From Pollenia angustigena (lineage: Eukaryota; Arthropoda; Insecta; Diptera; Polleniidae): a stretch of 64,000 nt of DNA. The translations under genes and the position numbers were made by a program. Every line of letters starts with the position of its first letter. The stretch's first letter is position 1. The stretch spans positions 87,183,285-87,247,284 of the forward strand of contig OV884056.1 in assembly GCA_930367215.1 (NCBI GenBank), read 5' to 3'. Under the pieces are notes generated by a model that worked only from the letters and a program-made list of their open reading frames with translations, did not search any database and was not told the DNA's origin. Shown here one piece after another: positions 1 to 11,265 of this stretch.

Positions 1-818
1 TTGGTTTAAGTACTGGTGTACGACAGAGATGTATCCTTTCCCCGCTGTTATTCAATATTGTATTGGACTCAATAATGCAGCAATCAATTCGCACTAGAAG
101 AGGCATCACATGGAGTGTGAATAGTCGATTAGAGGATCTGGACTATGCTGATGATATCTGCTTACTCGCTCATAACTTTACTGACATATCAGCCAAATTG
201 GAACAGATACACCAGCTAGCATCGAATGTTGGTCTTCATATTAACATCGACAAAACAAAGGTTATACGCATCAACACAACTAATCTCTATAAGCTCAGGA
301 TCAACAACATAGAGCTCGAGGATGTGCAATCGTTTTGTTACTTAGGAAGCATAATTTCCTCCACGGGCGGGTCCCGTGAAGATATTGCATATCGCATAAA
401 AAAGGCAAAGCAGTCTTTTGGAGCATTACAAAGATTATGGAAATCACTACAAATACATACAGGTACTAAGCTGCGTATTTTCTCCTCAAATGTTCGTTCT
501 ACCCTGCTATATGGATGTGAATCCTGGAACTGTACGGCAAACGACATACAACATCTACAGGTATTCATTTACCGTTGCTTGCGGAAAATATTGAGAATTT
601 TTTGGCCGAACGTAGTTTCCAATTGCGAAATGTGGCAAAGAACAGGCAAAACACCAATCCGTATAGAAATTGCAAAGGAGGCTATCACCTGGAGAAGGCT
701 ACTAGAATCCGAGATAATCAAAACAGGAAAAACCCTGTCTGAAATCAGACTAATGGCACAGGAAAGATCCGGATAAAAGGATTTCATAACGGCCCTTTGT
801 TCCAACTTGGAACCATAG
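1..818 (+). pseudogene. RTE-like LINE reverse transcriptase, 3' part
   Basis: This is the C-terminal half of a non-LTR retrotransposon ORF2, entering from the left window edge. Read from base 3, it has the RT block GVRQRCILSPLLFN (from base 15), the catalytic YADD box at 144-155, and then the thumb-like region with FCYLGSII, LLYGCESW and RCLRKILRI. These are typical of RTE-type LINEs. A stop at 774-776 interrupts the frame where a tryptophan is usual; coding similarity resumes to the natural-looking stop at 816-818. The usual segment between the RCLR block and the WRR...GKT block (near 680-700) is shorter than expected, suggesting an internal deletion. It is non-functional as seen. The clade call is by eye. 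Confidence 0.85.
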
Positions 819-1289
819 GAATCAATATATAAAATGCGAATTAAAATAACAAGAGAAAGTGAAGAAAATATAACTTTGTTGTACGATCGCGGTGCTAAGC
901 CAAAACAATCTTAAAAACAAAGAATCAGGAGCCAAGTATTTCATCTTACCAAGTGGACGAAAGGACGCTATTTCATATTTTAGCTTTGGCATCGAATGTT
1001 TAGCTGACAGTTTATTTAAGGAAATAATGAATTTCAATTAAAAAAAAATTGTTTTCATTTACATATATACATATGTATGTATGTTCCAAATTGTATTAAA
1101 ATCCACATTTAAAAAACTGTTGAGAATAACGTTTGAAAGCAAGTTAAAAAAAATGCATTTCTCAATTTGGAAATAAACTCTTTTTGTTGAGAGTGCTATG
1201 ATTTTTAAATCACTATCAAACGTTTGTCGTTTGAGAAAAGGTTTGATTTCAAATTGAAAATGATTTGTTGGGACGATATAAGTCGCTTA
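819..1289. other. No gene seen; AT-rich spacer
   Basis: AT-rich sequence with poly(A) runs and an ACATATGTATGTATG-like simple repeat near 1060-1085. I see no coding signature, TIR or RNA gene. Confidence 0.5.
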
Positions 1290-2049
1290 AGCTGAAGGTC
1301 CACACCATGCGTTTATGCGTCTGTCCTTTTTATGCATTTGACAAAAAAGTTGAATCTGTGTAATTGTATATGACAAGTTACACAGCAAATCGCATAGAAT
1401 GCATAGACGTATAAACGCATGAAAGTAGGTTTAATTTCTACTTTTGTATCCGTCGCATGTGTGGTGAAAAAAAGTCAGCTGTTATTGATGGCCATGGATG
1501 ACAAATCATATTTTATTTTCAATGTTATCGATAAATATGTTTGTGTGGTGGATTAGTTATTACTATTTTTTTGCATTAAAAAAGTTTTTTAATAAGAGAA
1601 AAAGCTTTCGTAATAAAGATTTTATAAACTTTAAAGAATAAAATAAATTAAAATTCATTTTTAGCACAATTTTACCACGAACAACATTTGCCATTCTCTT
1701 TATCGATTACTTTTATGTTCTGAGTGTCATCTTTGTTGCGTTTTTATTATTTTTTTTTTCACAAATGCCATGAATTGAAACTTATTGATGCCGTGAAAAA
1801 TCACGAATATTTTTATAATAAAAGCTTACTCCTCTATGAATTCTATTAAATAAATTCCATTAAAATATCAATTACACTCTTTGGCAAAATTGTTTTTAAT
1901 TGTTAAACATACTAGCACAACAGCTGATAAAAAAAAAACAAATTTGGCGCATGAAACGCATTGCATGTAACTTGAATTTAGAAACGCATTAAATGCACAA
2001 AAAGTATCATACGCATCTACGCATGAACGCATGGTGTGGACCTTCAGCT
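1290..2049. mobile_element. PIF/Harbinger-like MITE, 760 bp
   Basis: Inverted termini start AGCTGAAGGTCCACACCATG and match at both ends for about 28 bp. The exact 3-bp direct repeat TTA flanks the element (1287-1289 and 2050-2052). A TWA target duplication is characteristic of PIF/Harbinger elements. Both subterminal zones carry repeated ACGCAT/ATGCGT motifs, a plausible transposase-binding array. The core is non-coding and very AT-rich. The superfamily is inferred from the duplication only. Confidence 0.75.
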
Positions 2050-2254
2050 TTAATATCGTTGGTTTTACTGACAGTTATAATCAAATCCAAACAGACGTAA
2101 ATGAAAGGAAACATGAATGCGAGAAATACATCAAAACTCTTTTCGACAATTGTAATAGAAGTACGAATACCCTTACAGTACAGCACAAGCTAAGCGGCCC
2201 AACCAAAACAAAGAATGAGGTAAGATATGGGATTCATGGGTAACATAAAAAACA

Positions 2255-2470
2255 GTCGTGGTGTTTTGCTCATATCTCAGTGATTTATGTACCGCTGTAC
2301 ATGCATTTGAAAAGCAAGCAATTTTGGAGTATACGTGATATAATTTTATAGCTACCTGGTCCCCATCGTCTCTGCGGACTTCGGGAAACGTATTTCAACC
2401 TACAGACGGATTTCGTTAAATCAACTTCTCTCCTTATAAGGATCCAAAATGTATACATATATTTTATAGG
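2255..2470. repeat. Dispersed repeat fragment, GGGTATA family
   Basis: Non-coding repeat resembling 40858-41035: both contain a TTTCGGGAAAC-like or TTTTCGGAAAAC-like block, then TCGTTAAATCAACTTC, then ATAAGGA and a TTTATAGGGT end. It is part of the same dispersed family whose fuller members lie at 29166-29916 and 63470-63980. Confidence 0.6.
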
Positions 2471-2809
2471 GTCAACTCAAAACAAACATTTCGAGATAAA
2501 AGTCTTTAAAGTTTTTTATTTGCTCACACCACTTAGAAACAATAACGACACATTCTCCTCAAACAGGGAAAGTATAGGGATACATATAAAGTTGCATTTT
2601 ATACACAATATAAAGAAAAACATAGCGAAAAATTCTGCATCACTACCTCCAAAATTGAATTTTTTTGAGTTATAACAACGCACACTGGGGATTTTTGTAT
2701 GGAGGTGAGGAAAAAAATATATTTGTCAAAAAATATAATGATTTCAATAATTAGTCTTGTGGTTATTTTGTTGAACTATTTATGGTTTTTAATCCAAATT
2801 TTTCAATAT

Positions 2810-3315
2810 TTTTTTTTTAATTAGGCTTAAGTTCATCAAATTTAATTTTCATTAAATTATTTTTATGAAGAAAGGAATTTTACAACATGAAAATTAATTA
2901 AAATTGTTATTGATAATCTTTCATTCTTGACGTGACTAGGGGTTGAACCGGCAGGTTACTATGACATGTTTCGATCGGAACCACTCGATCTCCTCAGATA
3001 GTTTTGCCGTCTTACACTCGCAGCTATCGAAGGCTGCTGACGTCAGTAGTAGTTGGTTTAAGGATTGATATTTGACTACTGACGTCAGCAGCCTTCGATA
3101 GCTGCGAGTGTAAGACGGCAAAACTATCTGAGGAGATCGAGTGGTTCCGATCGAAACATGTCATAGTAACCTGCCGGTTCAACCCCTAGTCACGTCAAGA
3201 ATGAAAGATTATCAATAACAATTTTAATTAATTTTCATGTTGTAAAATTCCTTTCTTCATAAAAATAATTTAATGAAAATTAAATTTGATGAACTTAAGC
3301 CTAATTAAAAAAAAA
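2810..3315. repeat. Perfect palindrome, 241-bp arms, with tRNA-Ser-like head
   Basis: Arms 2810-3050 and 3075-3315 are exact reverse complements wherever I checked, around a 24-bp spacer. The right arm holds a GATCGAGTGGTTCCG A-box-like stretch and a CCGGTTCAACCCC B-box-like stretch, followed by GTCAAGAATGAAAGATTATC. The related single-copy sequence at 38030-38245 has the same tail and a cleaner tRNA-like head. The structure therefore looks like an inverted duplication of a tRNA-derived SINE inserted in Transib A. Perfect arm identity implies recent formation, gene conversion, or an assembly artefact. Confidence 0.85.
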
Positions 3316-3320
3316 TAATG

Positions 3321-3662
3321 ATTTCATCTCAATTTTAGTTTTATTTATATATTTTTACACAAAAGTAATCAAAATAAAGAAAGTTGGAGAAATGTATATC
3401 GTTACCTACAATGTAAAAAGCCCTAACTAACAAAAAAATTTAAATGATTTTTTAAATTTTTAATTCATTAATTATTTTAAATCTATTTTTAATTTCATCA
3501 CAAACTTAGTTTTATTTATATAGTTATACACAAAAGTAATCAAAATAAAGAAAGCTAGAAAAATATACATATATCGCTCCCTACAATGTAAAAAGCCCTA
3601 ACTAACAAAAAATTTAAATGATTTTTTTAATTTTTATTTTATTATTTATTTTAAATCTAATT
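3321..3662. repeat. Tandem duplication, two units of about 170 bp
   Basis: Two diverged head-to-tail units (starting near 3321 and 3491) share TTAGTTTTATTTATATA, CACAAAAGTAATCAAAATAA and CTACAATGTAAAAAGCCC. They lie between the palindrome and the transposase C-terminus of Transib A, in its 3' non-coding part. Confidence 0.8.
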
Positions 3663-3671
3663 TTTAATTTA

Positions 3672-4034
3672 TCATTCTAAAAGAGCCTTAACTTCGTCGC
3701 TTATATCACTAGGCTTTTTCTGGCTAAACGAAGGAGTCAAGTGTGAGATCATGGGATCTGATGTTAGCATCATTCGTTGCATAATATCTTCGTTCGTGGC
3801 AATTCGACTGCATTTTCTGGAGTGTCTAAGGCGATATTTTTTATAGTCTTTGTTACGACTTTCCTGGGCCTCTTCGGATAATAAGCTTTCAGGAAAAATA
3901 AACTTTTCAATTATATATTTTCCATGAATCGGAATTTTGTGTAGTGTTGAGTTGTTTGTATGGTACGAGTATGTTATATCCTTAATTTTGTAACCCATGC
4001 AATAGATACTCGTATTTTTCTTTTGTAAGTTCAA
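3672..4034 (-). pseudogene. Transib/RAG1-like transposase, C-terminal fragment (copy A)
   Basis: A 120-residue minus-strand ORF. Its core, from IHGKYIIEKF through LLSEEAQESRNKDYKKYR to TSDPMIS, aligns with the C-terminal ORF of copy C (AHGKNLIEY, LSEEAQECKNKNYKHFR, SSDPLIS). In RAG1 and Transib this block carries the third catalytic acidic residue; the SEEAQE glutamates are its candidates here. The ORF ends naturally at a stop, leaving a 3' untranslated tail to the left terminus. Upstream it is joined, near 4034-4100, to the N-terminal block, so the DDE middle has been deleted. Not functional. Confidence 0.8.
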
Positions 4035-4099
4035 GCTTTGTAAACATCCCCAAAGTTTTTAATGTACAAGTTTTGTGGTTGGTTTTTGAAATACTAGAA

Positions 4100-4935
4100 G
4101 AAAATCAATTACTTCTTGAGGAAACATAGCACGTACTTCATCCCTTTTGTATCATTTGGCGCGATCACAGCACTCCTCAAACGATTTGCGTGGCCGACCA
4201 ATTGCAGAACTGGTAGAACATTCAGCCTCAGTAAACTTAATTGTAAATGTGCCTTCAAGCCAATTTGCATTCTTTTTTTCAAATCGCGACTTCGTACGGT
4301 TAGAATCTTGCCATCTTTGTTTGAAGTTATAGTAACAGCTTTTATATATTGTATCCAAAATTTCACATGCTCTAGTATCGTTTAAGCCAACGTGCAATTG
4401 TTGCAAAAACTGTTTTAATTTTGTTCTGTCTTTGTCAAACTCCAGAAGCTTCGAGCATAAAACCCCATGAGAAATAGAAAAACTTTCCCTTGCCGTAAAA
4501 CTCTTGGGCCTTAGTTTCAGTTATAATTAAAAAACCGGAGAAAAATTGGTTGTACTTTTCGCGTTCGTCAGCACTTGTTGAATGACAAAAATCGATCAAT
4601 ATTTTACTGACAGGTACGTTCCAAATATGAGCACTAATAGATGTGGGTGGAATTTCTGTAAAAAAAATCATACAGGTAGCCAACGGAAAACCCCAAATAA
4701 TTAAAAAAGTGCACTTTCCTTTTTTCCTTTCAATTGTCCACGCACATTTATTACCGCTTATTACTTTGCTACCGCAATCATAAAAATCAAATAACCTTTT
4801 GTTTATTACTTTTTTTTTTCTGAGAATCATAAAAAAAGTCATAAATGTTTTTGCAAAGAATTTTGTGCATATCTCGAGCAAATTTTTTAAATGCATACCT
4901 TCACTTAATTGTGAATTAAAGCCAAACGCGTTCAT
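4100..4935 (-). pseudogene. Transib/RAG1-like transposase, N-terminal fragment (copy A)
   Basis: Minus-strand coding remains. The segment 4406-4152 encodes RACEILDTIYKSCYYNF, KNANWLEGTFTIKF and SSAIGRPRKSFEECCDRAK. The GRPR motif followed by a basic helix resembles the nonamer-binding GRPR region of RAG1. A TGA at 4152-4154 interrupts the frame; similarity then continues as YKRDEVRAMFPQEVIDF before the deletion junction. Further upstream an open frame 4935-4435 precedes it, in a different frame (FDFYDCGSKV, KCAWTIERKKG). I do not recognise that part, and it may be leader or untranslated sequence. Copy B has the same upstream sequence but stops after TIYK because of its internal deletion. Confidence 0.7.
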
Positions 4936-5839
4936 CGATATTCATGATTTATGTCTCTTTTTTTTCATAGGTTATGCGACTTTACGCGGAAGTAATAGGA
5001 CTTGAAACTTTTTTTTACTGTTTTGGATTTTTTATGAATTAAAAATAAAAAATTTTAATTTTTTTGGCAAAAAATATTTTTTTTCTTCATACATTTATTT
5101 ATAACTGCGAAACTGTTGCTTATGTAGCAAAATGTTATGTAAACAGATGAAAGTAACTGTAATTCTTGATTTTTCTAAATTCAGCAAAATCCGACTAGTG
5201 GTTCTCGAGTTATGTTAAACAAAAGAGCCTTATCAGAATTGAGTCCCGAATCAATCAGCTGAAAAATGTTGTACTGTGTAATGCAACAAATTGAGAGGTG
5301 GCACTTAAAATTGATAAAAAATGTAAAAACAGATACAAGACAATGTATATGTAGTGATTTCCAACTGGGGAAAAGTAAGAATAAAATTGCAGGTCCAAAT
5401 GTTTGGAGAAAAAACAAAAAAAAAAAACTTAAGTTTCTGCAGATTTTTTTTTTTCAATTTTAGTATACTGAAATATACTACTTTAAATAGAAAAAAAAGA
5501 AAAACGTTAGTTCACATAGTAAAATAATATTCGTTTTTAAATTCTTAGGTTTAAATTAAGTTGGTTCGGTAAAACATACAAGTTCTGAGTTTGAGACGGA
5601 TATAAAAAAAAAACTGGCAGTCAGATCGGAGTAATTCTTTTTTATTTGATTGTACCATTTAGTCTAAAATTTCAACATATCACTGCATATTGCATGAAGA
5701 GTATGTTGACAATTTGACTTTTTTCCGCGAAATCCCCAGTGTACAACGTTGCAGCAAATGAGCGATATATAACCTTTTACCTTCGGTGAAGGGAATAATA
5801 AACTGATGAAAATTTTACGTAAATTTTATATAGATAAGA

Positions 5840-6050
5840 TGGACATTAAAATTTTACACGTCAGAAACAATGATGGCTACACTATTGATATTGATATCTA
5901 AAGTGGTGTCAATCAAGGCTGTATCCTTTTACCTTAACTCTTCAATCTATATGCAGAGTCTATATTCCACGATGCTTGGACGGTAGATTAGGAAATCAAA
6001 TATAGGATTAAAATTGTAAAATACAAGAAAATATTATGTAGTCGTGAAAT
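5840..6050 (+). pseudogene. LINE reverse transcriptase scrap
   Basis: A short stretch reads SGVNQGCILLP, a stop, then LFNLYAESIFHDAW, the conserved RT block that precedes the YADD box in RTE/CR1-like LINEs. It has in-frame stops and no convincing continuation after about 6050. It lies just outside the right end of Transib A. Confidence 0.6.
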
Positions 6051-7830
6051 TCTTCATCTGGTTTATACTACGATATTCCATGGAGTCTTGAACCCTTAAA
6101 ACTGACCACATGAATAAGGAACCCAAGTAAGCTGTCTTCTGGATGGCTGGCTAGAGAAGGAAGAAAAGGCATTACGCTAAATTCGAAAAGTTTTGGTCTG
6201 CGAAAGGGGAAATTCTTGTAAGCGACGCGAAAATGATTTCCTGAAAAGGCACCGTCCTATCCTTATAAATCCAGACAACTGAGGCAAATCTCTTTTATTA
6301 ATCTTGCAAATGCTTGGGTTCTCTTTCGTTGAAAAAAATTAACTTCTTGTGTGTTTTCCCGAAAGCTGACCCCCTTATTATCTAAAACACTTCATCTCAC
6401 TTGAAAAATATTTTCATACAAATTTTGAAAACTTCCAAAAATTTTATGTAAAAAATTTCTAAAGACAAGCTGAAGGATTCGACAAAAATCAAAAATTGAC
6501 TGCTCACAGAAGAAGAAACTAAGCGAAAAGTTGGCAAATGATCGAGAGGAGCATCTGCTGCTGTGTGCAATAGAGAGTTAATTAATTTTCTCTTCTTCCT
6601 TGAAAGATACAAAAACTATTTTTGATTTTCTGCTTAACTTTAGGTTTAAAAGCCAAAGTCTTAATATATTTTAAAAAAGAACATCTGATAAGCTTTTTAA
6701 CTAAAAAAAATCATACTGCTTACTTCTTAGTGACTTCACATTTTATGGTTCGTAAAAATTTTATTTAAAAAAATTTGGAAAATTTCCATTTTACACACTA
6801 CCACAAGCATATGCCTGTTTTATTTTTTATAAAACTTAAAAAAAAAACTTGATGTCTTGACTTAGAGAAACAAATTAAATTTGACCTCAATTTTGTTTCC
6901 CTCCACGAAGCAGCCACTTAAAATACACAAAACGCTCTTGGGTCCCACCAATACTCACAACTTGAAGTTACATTTTTGTTAACTCTCCTTGTTTTCCTCA
7001 AATACCAGCTTTACAATACAAACACACAAATCCATCCATCCAATAGATACAGCCAGACAAATTCAACAATGTAAAACTATTTACAATTCCAACAAATAAC
7101 AACAACATTTGGTTTGGTGGGGCACTTCAAACAATAACAACAAAAACAACCACTACAAATAGGGAAAAAATTCCAAAGACAAAGTACGACTACGAACTTA
7201 AAGATACAGACAGATACAAATAAAGCAAAAGCATTTCGGTTTTTACCCAGTCTTATGTATGAAGTATTTATCCAAGTTACTTGAAACTTTTATTAGAGGG
7301 AAATATAATTTTGTAGCTGAAACTAAAGGTTTCTAGAAAAATAGATATGAAAAATATTGGAGAAAACTTAAACTAGGCAAATACACTCTGGCATGTAACG
7401 AAGAGTACAGTGTAAAGTGGGTTTTTACTTTTTGGTAAAACTAAAGGAATAATATCGTAATACCGATAAATTCAATCAATAATTTTTACGATGTCTATTA
7501 GAATTAGAATTAACCAGACTTACGATATTAATAACATGTTTTCTTTTTTTTTGCCTTTATAAAGAATTATTAAAAGTAAAGAAATTTTAAAAATTTTAAG
7601 ATCAGAAAATATTTGAGTGATAAATTTTTTAAGATAAAAAAAAAATCTTTTTTAACGCATTTTTTCATTCTTAATTAAAAATTTTTCGATTTAGACAAGT
7701 TTTTGGATATTTAAACTTTTAAAAAAATTTCTTTAAAATCTTTTTACAAATAGAAAAGCTTAGGTAAGGTTTCATTGGCAGCCGCAATCAAACAAAGCTC
7801 ACTTAAATCCAGCAATTAGTTCCCGTTGTA
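6051..7830. other. No gene seen; AT-rich with CAA-rich tract
   Basis: Long AT-rich sequence with many poly(A/T) runs. A CAACAATAACAACAAAAACA-type simple repeat lies around 7080-7160. I see no TIR pair, coding motif or RNA gene. Confidence 0.5.
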
Positions 7831-8490
7831 AAGGGTGTTTTTATAGAGTGTTACAAGTTTAAATCATAATAATACATTGTAATTTTTTTTTGATATTAAT
7901 GAAACGGTCTTTATTGGAACACCAATTTTCACAATTTACCCATTCAACCAAAAATGGGCTTCATCGGAAAATAAAATTTTGAATGGAAATTCAAAATCAA
8001 TATCAATTTGTGCTTCAGCCCATTTGCCGAATTGGCGCAGCCTACGATGTTTTTTTGGCTTAAATTCCTGCGCAAGTTAAATCATGAAAGCTTTTAAGCC
8101 AAGATCCATTCGTAAAATCATTCATTAAGTGGAAGAACACAACCCCAGTTGCTGAGAACGGCGACGAATTAATTCATTAAGATTATCTTCAATGCTTTTC
8201 CGTACAGCGGCTACAGCTTCTTTAGTGCGCACTGTTCGGCGTCTCACGGGGTGCACATTATCAGTAACAGTAAATTTGGTTCGAATTAGCATCTCTGAAG
8301 GATTATATACGCCATAAAATAGATTATATACGCCATAAAATAGACGAAGTGCGCGATAAGTTTGATTACAAATTTCCACAATTTGCATGCGTTGCTCTGG
8401 TGTAAGTCGATCCATAATGAAATGTCAAAGCAAACTAATTTAAAAAGCAACTATCAGCTGTTAAATGGGTGGCCAAATAAAGCAGTGATG
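7831..8490 (-). mobile_element. Mariner-family element, internally deleted
   Basis: The left end is AAGGGTGTTTTTATAG after TA (7829-7830), a mariner-like terminus. On the minus strand 8415-8125 encodes the transposase N-terminus (LTPEQRMQIVEICNQ, then VRRRTVRTKEAVAAVRKSI, RRRSQQLGL). After a stop it continues to the first catalytic block, reading SDEAHFWLNG near 7950. A small tandem duplication of FYGVYN sits in the N-terminal domain. The second and third catalytic aspartates are absent, so roughly the C-terminal half has been deleted. The right terminus is not recognisable. Dead copy. Confidence 0.8.
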
Positions 8491-8514
8491 CCAACTCAAA
8501 GTTGTATCACTCCA

Positions 8515-8533
8515 AAAAAAAAAAAAAAAAAAC
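8515..8533. repeat. Poly(A) run
   Basis: An uninterrupted run of about 18 A between the mariner and the minus-strand LINE. On the LINE strand it reads as T, so it is not that LINE's tail. Confidence 0.8.
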
Positions 8534-8539
8534 ACGCTT

Positions 8540-9201
8540 GTGCCATGGTTCACTGTTTCCCAGGGGTCCTATGTTACCTGGCCGCTGACATTCTCACTTA
8601 GCCATCTAATAAAAGAGAGGATCCTGTTTAAATCAATGTCAGAAAGACAAGTTTTGTCACAAAGGGTTCTTCGACAAAACACTTCGACTGTTACAACTCC
8701 GAATGTCGGGCAATGACAGGGTAGATTTTCCGTTAACTCCACTTCCTCCTCGTTGTCGCAACTTTTACCTGGGCCTGTTTCCTAAGAGGCCAGTTGTCAG
8801 TTATAACAACCTTAGATTGCTGAGGTAAAGGCTGGACTGCTCCAAAGCCCACTGAGCCCTTTTTTCATCTGGGCCAGATTTTTTTTGGTAGTTTCAGCAA
8901 ACCATCGCTGACTGGCAATACGATGAAATTTGTGTGCGAAAAGTTGCTTACTCATCGAGAGCCAAACACCTATATCATATGTTGAACCGTTCTGACTCAA
9001 GGTAATGCCTGCTTGCTTTAAGGAGTAAGCCATCCAGGTTCCATGTACACCCCTGTGTCCAGGGACCCATTTAAGGGTAACTACTAAATGCCTCGCTATC
9101 TCCTCCACAGACACACGGCATTTGTGGGCAATTCTTGATGAGAACAACACATTCTCCCGGGATCTTATGGCCGCATTAACATCGGTAACGATATCGAGGC
9201 A
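8540..9201 (-). pseudogene. RNase H and zinc-knuckle end of an R1/I-like LINE
   Basis: Minus-strand translation gives an RNase H domain: DVNAAIRSRENVLFSSRI, then LKWVPGHRGVHG with a KQAGITL helix. A frameshift follows, then a Cys-rich tail GKSCDNEEEVE...LPCHCP, the usual C-terminal motif of RNase H-bearing LINEs. The downstream ISFIRW-type tail runs to about 8540. The MITE at 9205-9445 splits the copy at its 5' side; coding similarity seems to resume just beyond 9448. It is degenerate and 5' truncated. Confidence 0.75.
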
Positions 9202-9204
9202 TTA

Positions 9205-9445
9205 CCGCACAAAAAGCTTAAGCGACATCATTTAAAATTTAAATTTTTTTTTAATAAATAACTTTATTGGCAACACTTACACGATCTCCTAAAATGTCAT
9301 GGTCACACATGGCACCGTTGCGATTTTATAGCAAAACCAATTTTATCTTAAGCGACAACCTTCATAAAAATGTATGTATATGATATAAAATAAAAAAAAC
9401 CTTCTCCTGTAAAATTTTGTTATTGTCGCTTAAGCTTTTTTGCGG
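9205..9445. mobile_element. Harbinger-like MITE inserted in a LINE, 241 bp
   Basis: The ends read CCGCACAAAAAGCTTAAGCG and, inverted, CCGCAAAAAAGCTTAAGCG. They are flanked by TTA at 9202-9204 and 9446-9448. An internal inverted copy of the CTTAAGCGACAA motif lies near 9346. A second, inverted copy of the family is at 9991-10172. The 3-bp TTA duplication suggests PIF/Harbinger. Confidence 0.75.
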
Positions 9446-9990
9446 TTACGAATCGATGTGATCCCTGCCAGATGTCTTATCATAACGAATGTATTTAAAA
9501 ATAGAAAAACTATTAAATATGTTTACTTTCCCTCATGGGTTGTAGGGATCCTCTTAAGACTAATTCAGCGTTTGGTGTTACATCCTGCGGGGCAAATCGG
9601 GGATCCGTAAGTATTCAATTTGACCATAAATGAATAACTGGCAATAGCTGCCGTGAGAGAAGCCGTCGAGAGGTATCGAAAGATTTATTGTGGAATTCTT
9701 TGGAACAGAGATGTGATAGCGGTCTAGAGAAACATGAAAGTTTACTGTTGCATCGATATTCTTTCCTCGGACATTGAAATGCTGGAGCCATCAGCTGTAT
9801 GTATACCTAAGCTGTCGCAAGCATCTGAAACGACAGGGCTCTTTGGGATCTTTTGATTTCAAGGAGTCCGAAGTTATACCTCAGAACTTAACTAATGGGT
9901 CACGGGAGTCAGTAGCCCCCCTCCTTTTGCAAGCCGGTCTATTGGTGAGGTCTACGTTAGGAGGAAGGAAGGAATACTTTCGGGTCATTA
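9446..9990. other. Unassigned spacer between two copies of one MITE
   Basis: More balanced base composition than its surroundings. The first ~60 bases may be the upstream continuation of the LINE split at 9205. A plus-strand open stretch (9774-10058) reads KCWSHQLYVYLSCRKHLK and further, but I recognise no domain. It could be LINE debris. Confidence 0.4.
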
Positions 9991-10172
9991 TCGCAAAAAA
10001 TGCAAAGCAAATATGGATAAGGTTTTTTTATATTTTATTTCATACAAATTCTGTATGAAGGTTGTCGCTTAAGATACATTTTTTTTTGCTATAAAATCGT
10101 TACGGTATCTTATCGTACCGTATTTTTAAAAACCGAAAAGTGAAAATTATGTCGCTAAAGCTTTTTTTGCGG
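9991..10172. mobile_element. Second copy of the CTTAAGCGAC MITE, inverted
   Basis: It shares GAAGGTTGTCGCTTAAGAT and TTTTGCTATAAAATCG with 9205-9445, in opposite orientation. Its ends are TCGCAAAAAATGC and CTTTTTTTGCGG, flanked by TTA (9988-9990) and TCA (10173-10175), an eroded form of the 3-bp duplication. Confidence 0.65.
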
Positions 10173-10835
10173 TCATAACTCGACGTGGAAGCTGTGGTTG
10201 AACCCAAATCGCAGGTTACACGGGGTGTCTTTATTCGTAGGGGAGCCCTTTAGGTTCTGTTTTTATCAGTACGGAGAATGCCATTAAATCGATTGACAGC
10301 GAGGGTTAGATAGATCCAGCACCTAAAAAAGGCGGAGAGTATGATTTCGTCCTGGTAAAGTGGTTGAGATCGATAATGAGATTAGGCAATAGTGCAGGTG
10401 CTTATGTTAATTAAGATCATTTCTGAAAATTTTTACGATCTAAAGAATTTCGATCGAAAATATTAACGATCAGAAATAGTTGCTATCGAAAATTTATACG
10501 AACTGCAGAATTTCTTTTGGGAAGTTTTAACGATTTGAAAATTTTAGTATTTTAAATTTTAATGATCTTAATAATTTTTTAAGAAAATTTTGTACGATCT
10601 TTAAATATTTTCAAAGTTAAAAAGGATTTTATTTAAATTAAATTTAGTCTTTTAAAGTACTTGTTTAAGGTACCAACCAGTATGTGTTTTAAGTACCCTT
10701 TTTCATTTATGTGCAGTAAAAAAGCAATAGAAAAGCTAAACCTAAAAATTGTATTTAAAGTTTAGTACGTTTAAATTCAAAACGAACTGTTTGTTCGTTT
10801 GTATGCGCTCTTATGTTTAAGTATGTGTAGGTATA
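10173..10835. other. No gene seen
   Basis: The first ~250 bases are GC-balanced without a recognisable frame. After about 10420 the sequence becomes AT-rich with irregular repeats of TACGATC/AACGATC and AAAATTTT. Nothing else is supported. Confidence 0.4.
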
Positions 10836-11207
10836 CCCTGCAAATAATAGGACCAGTCCAAACACGCGTGTAAAGAGTAGCCCACAAGGGACCAGGACTA
10901 GTCCAAAAGTAACCCAAACGTATGGAAAACATGGTCTATTTAACATTACGATGTCCTAGGGGAGGACCATATAACCCACCTTTGGACTATTAAGGAGTAG
11001 TTTTAAAACCACTCTTTGGTAGGTATACACAAGAGGATTAGTTTTGAAGTCGTTTAAAAACGAAAGTCATTAAAAAACGAAGACATGTCGTCTCACTACA
11101 AACATTTTTTAACAATGACATGTTCCATGCTTGCATTACATCTGACCAGTCCATGGAGTAGTCCATTTTATCAAAATGGACCAGGTGGTCAAATTTTATT
11201 TGCAGGG
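10836..11207. mobile_element. GGACTA-motif MITE, copy 1 (372 bp)
   Basis: Termini CCCTGCAAATAA at the left and TTATTTGCAGGG at the right are inverted repeats flanked by TA (10834-10835 and 11208-11209). The interior is studded with GGACTAGTCC, GGACCAGTCC and ATGGACTACTCC motifs. The block TTTAACATTACGATGTCCTA is shared with 36366-37455 in inverted orientation, which confirms a dispersed family. The TA duplication would fit a Tc1/mariner-type source, but no protein remains. Confidence 0.75.
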
Positions 11208-11265
11208 TAAGATCTGTTTTATACAAAATGGGGTTTTCCTTGATTGAAATTAATTCCTAGACTAT

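Larger units (their letters stand above)
2681..5743 (-). mobile_element. Transib (RAG1-related) transposon, copy A
   Basis: Full-length 3063-bp element on the minus strand, bounded by a 5-bp direct repeat CAACG at 2676-2680 and 5744-5748. The left terminus reads CACACTGGGGATTTTTG. The right terminus, read inward, is TACACTGGGGATTTCGCGG. Five-bp duplications and CAC-starting ends fit Transib, the superfamily related to RAG1. The transposase is in two broken blocks (4100-4935 N-terminal, 3672-4034 C-terminal), with the catalytic middle missing. The 3' part carries a 241-bp-arm palindrome and a tandem duplication. Copy B (13854-15429) shares both ends, which confirms the boundaries. Heptamer-to-A-run spacing is 23 nt at the left end and 12 nt at the right end. 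Confidence 0.85.

Noticed and set aside
9774..10058. A 94-codon plus-strand ORF (KCWSHQLYVYLSCRKHLK...)
   Set aside because: It runs into a MITE (from 9991) and shows no known domain; possibly LINE debris but not supportable.
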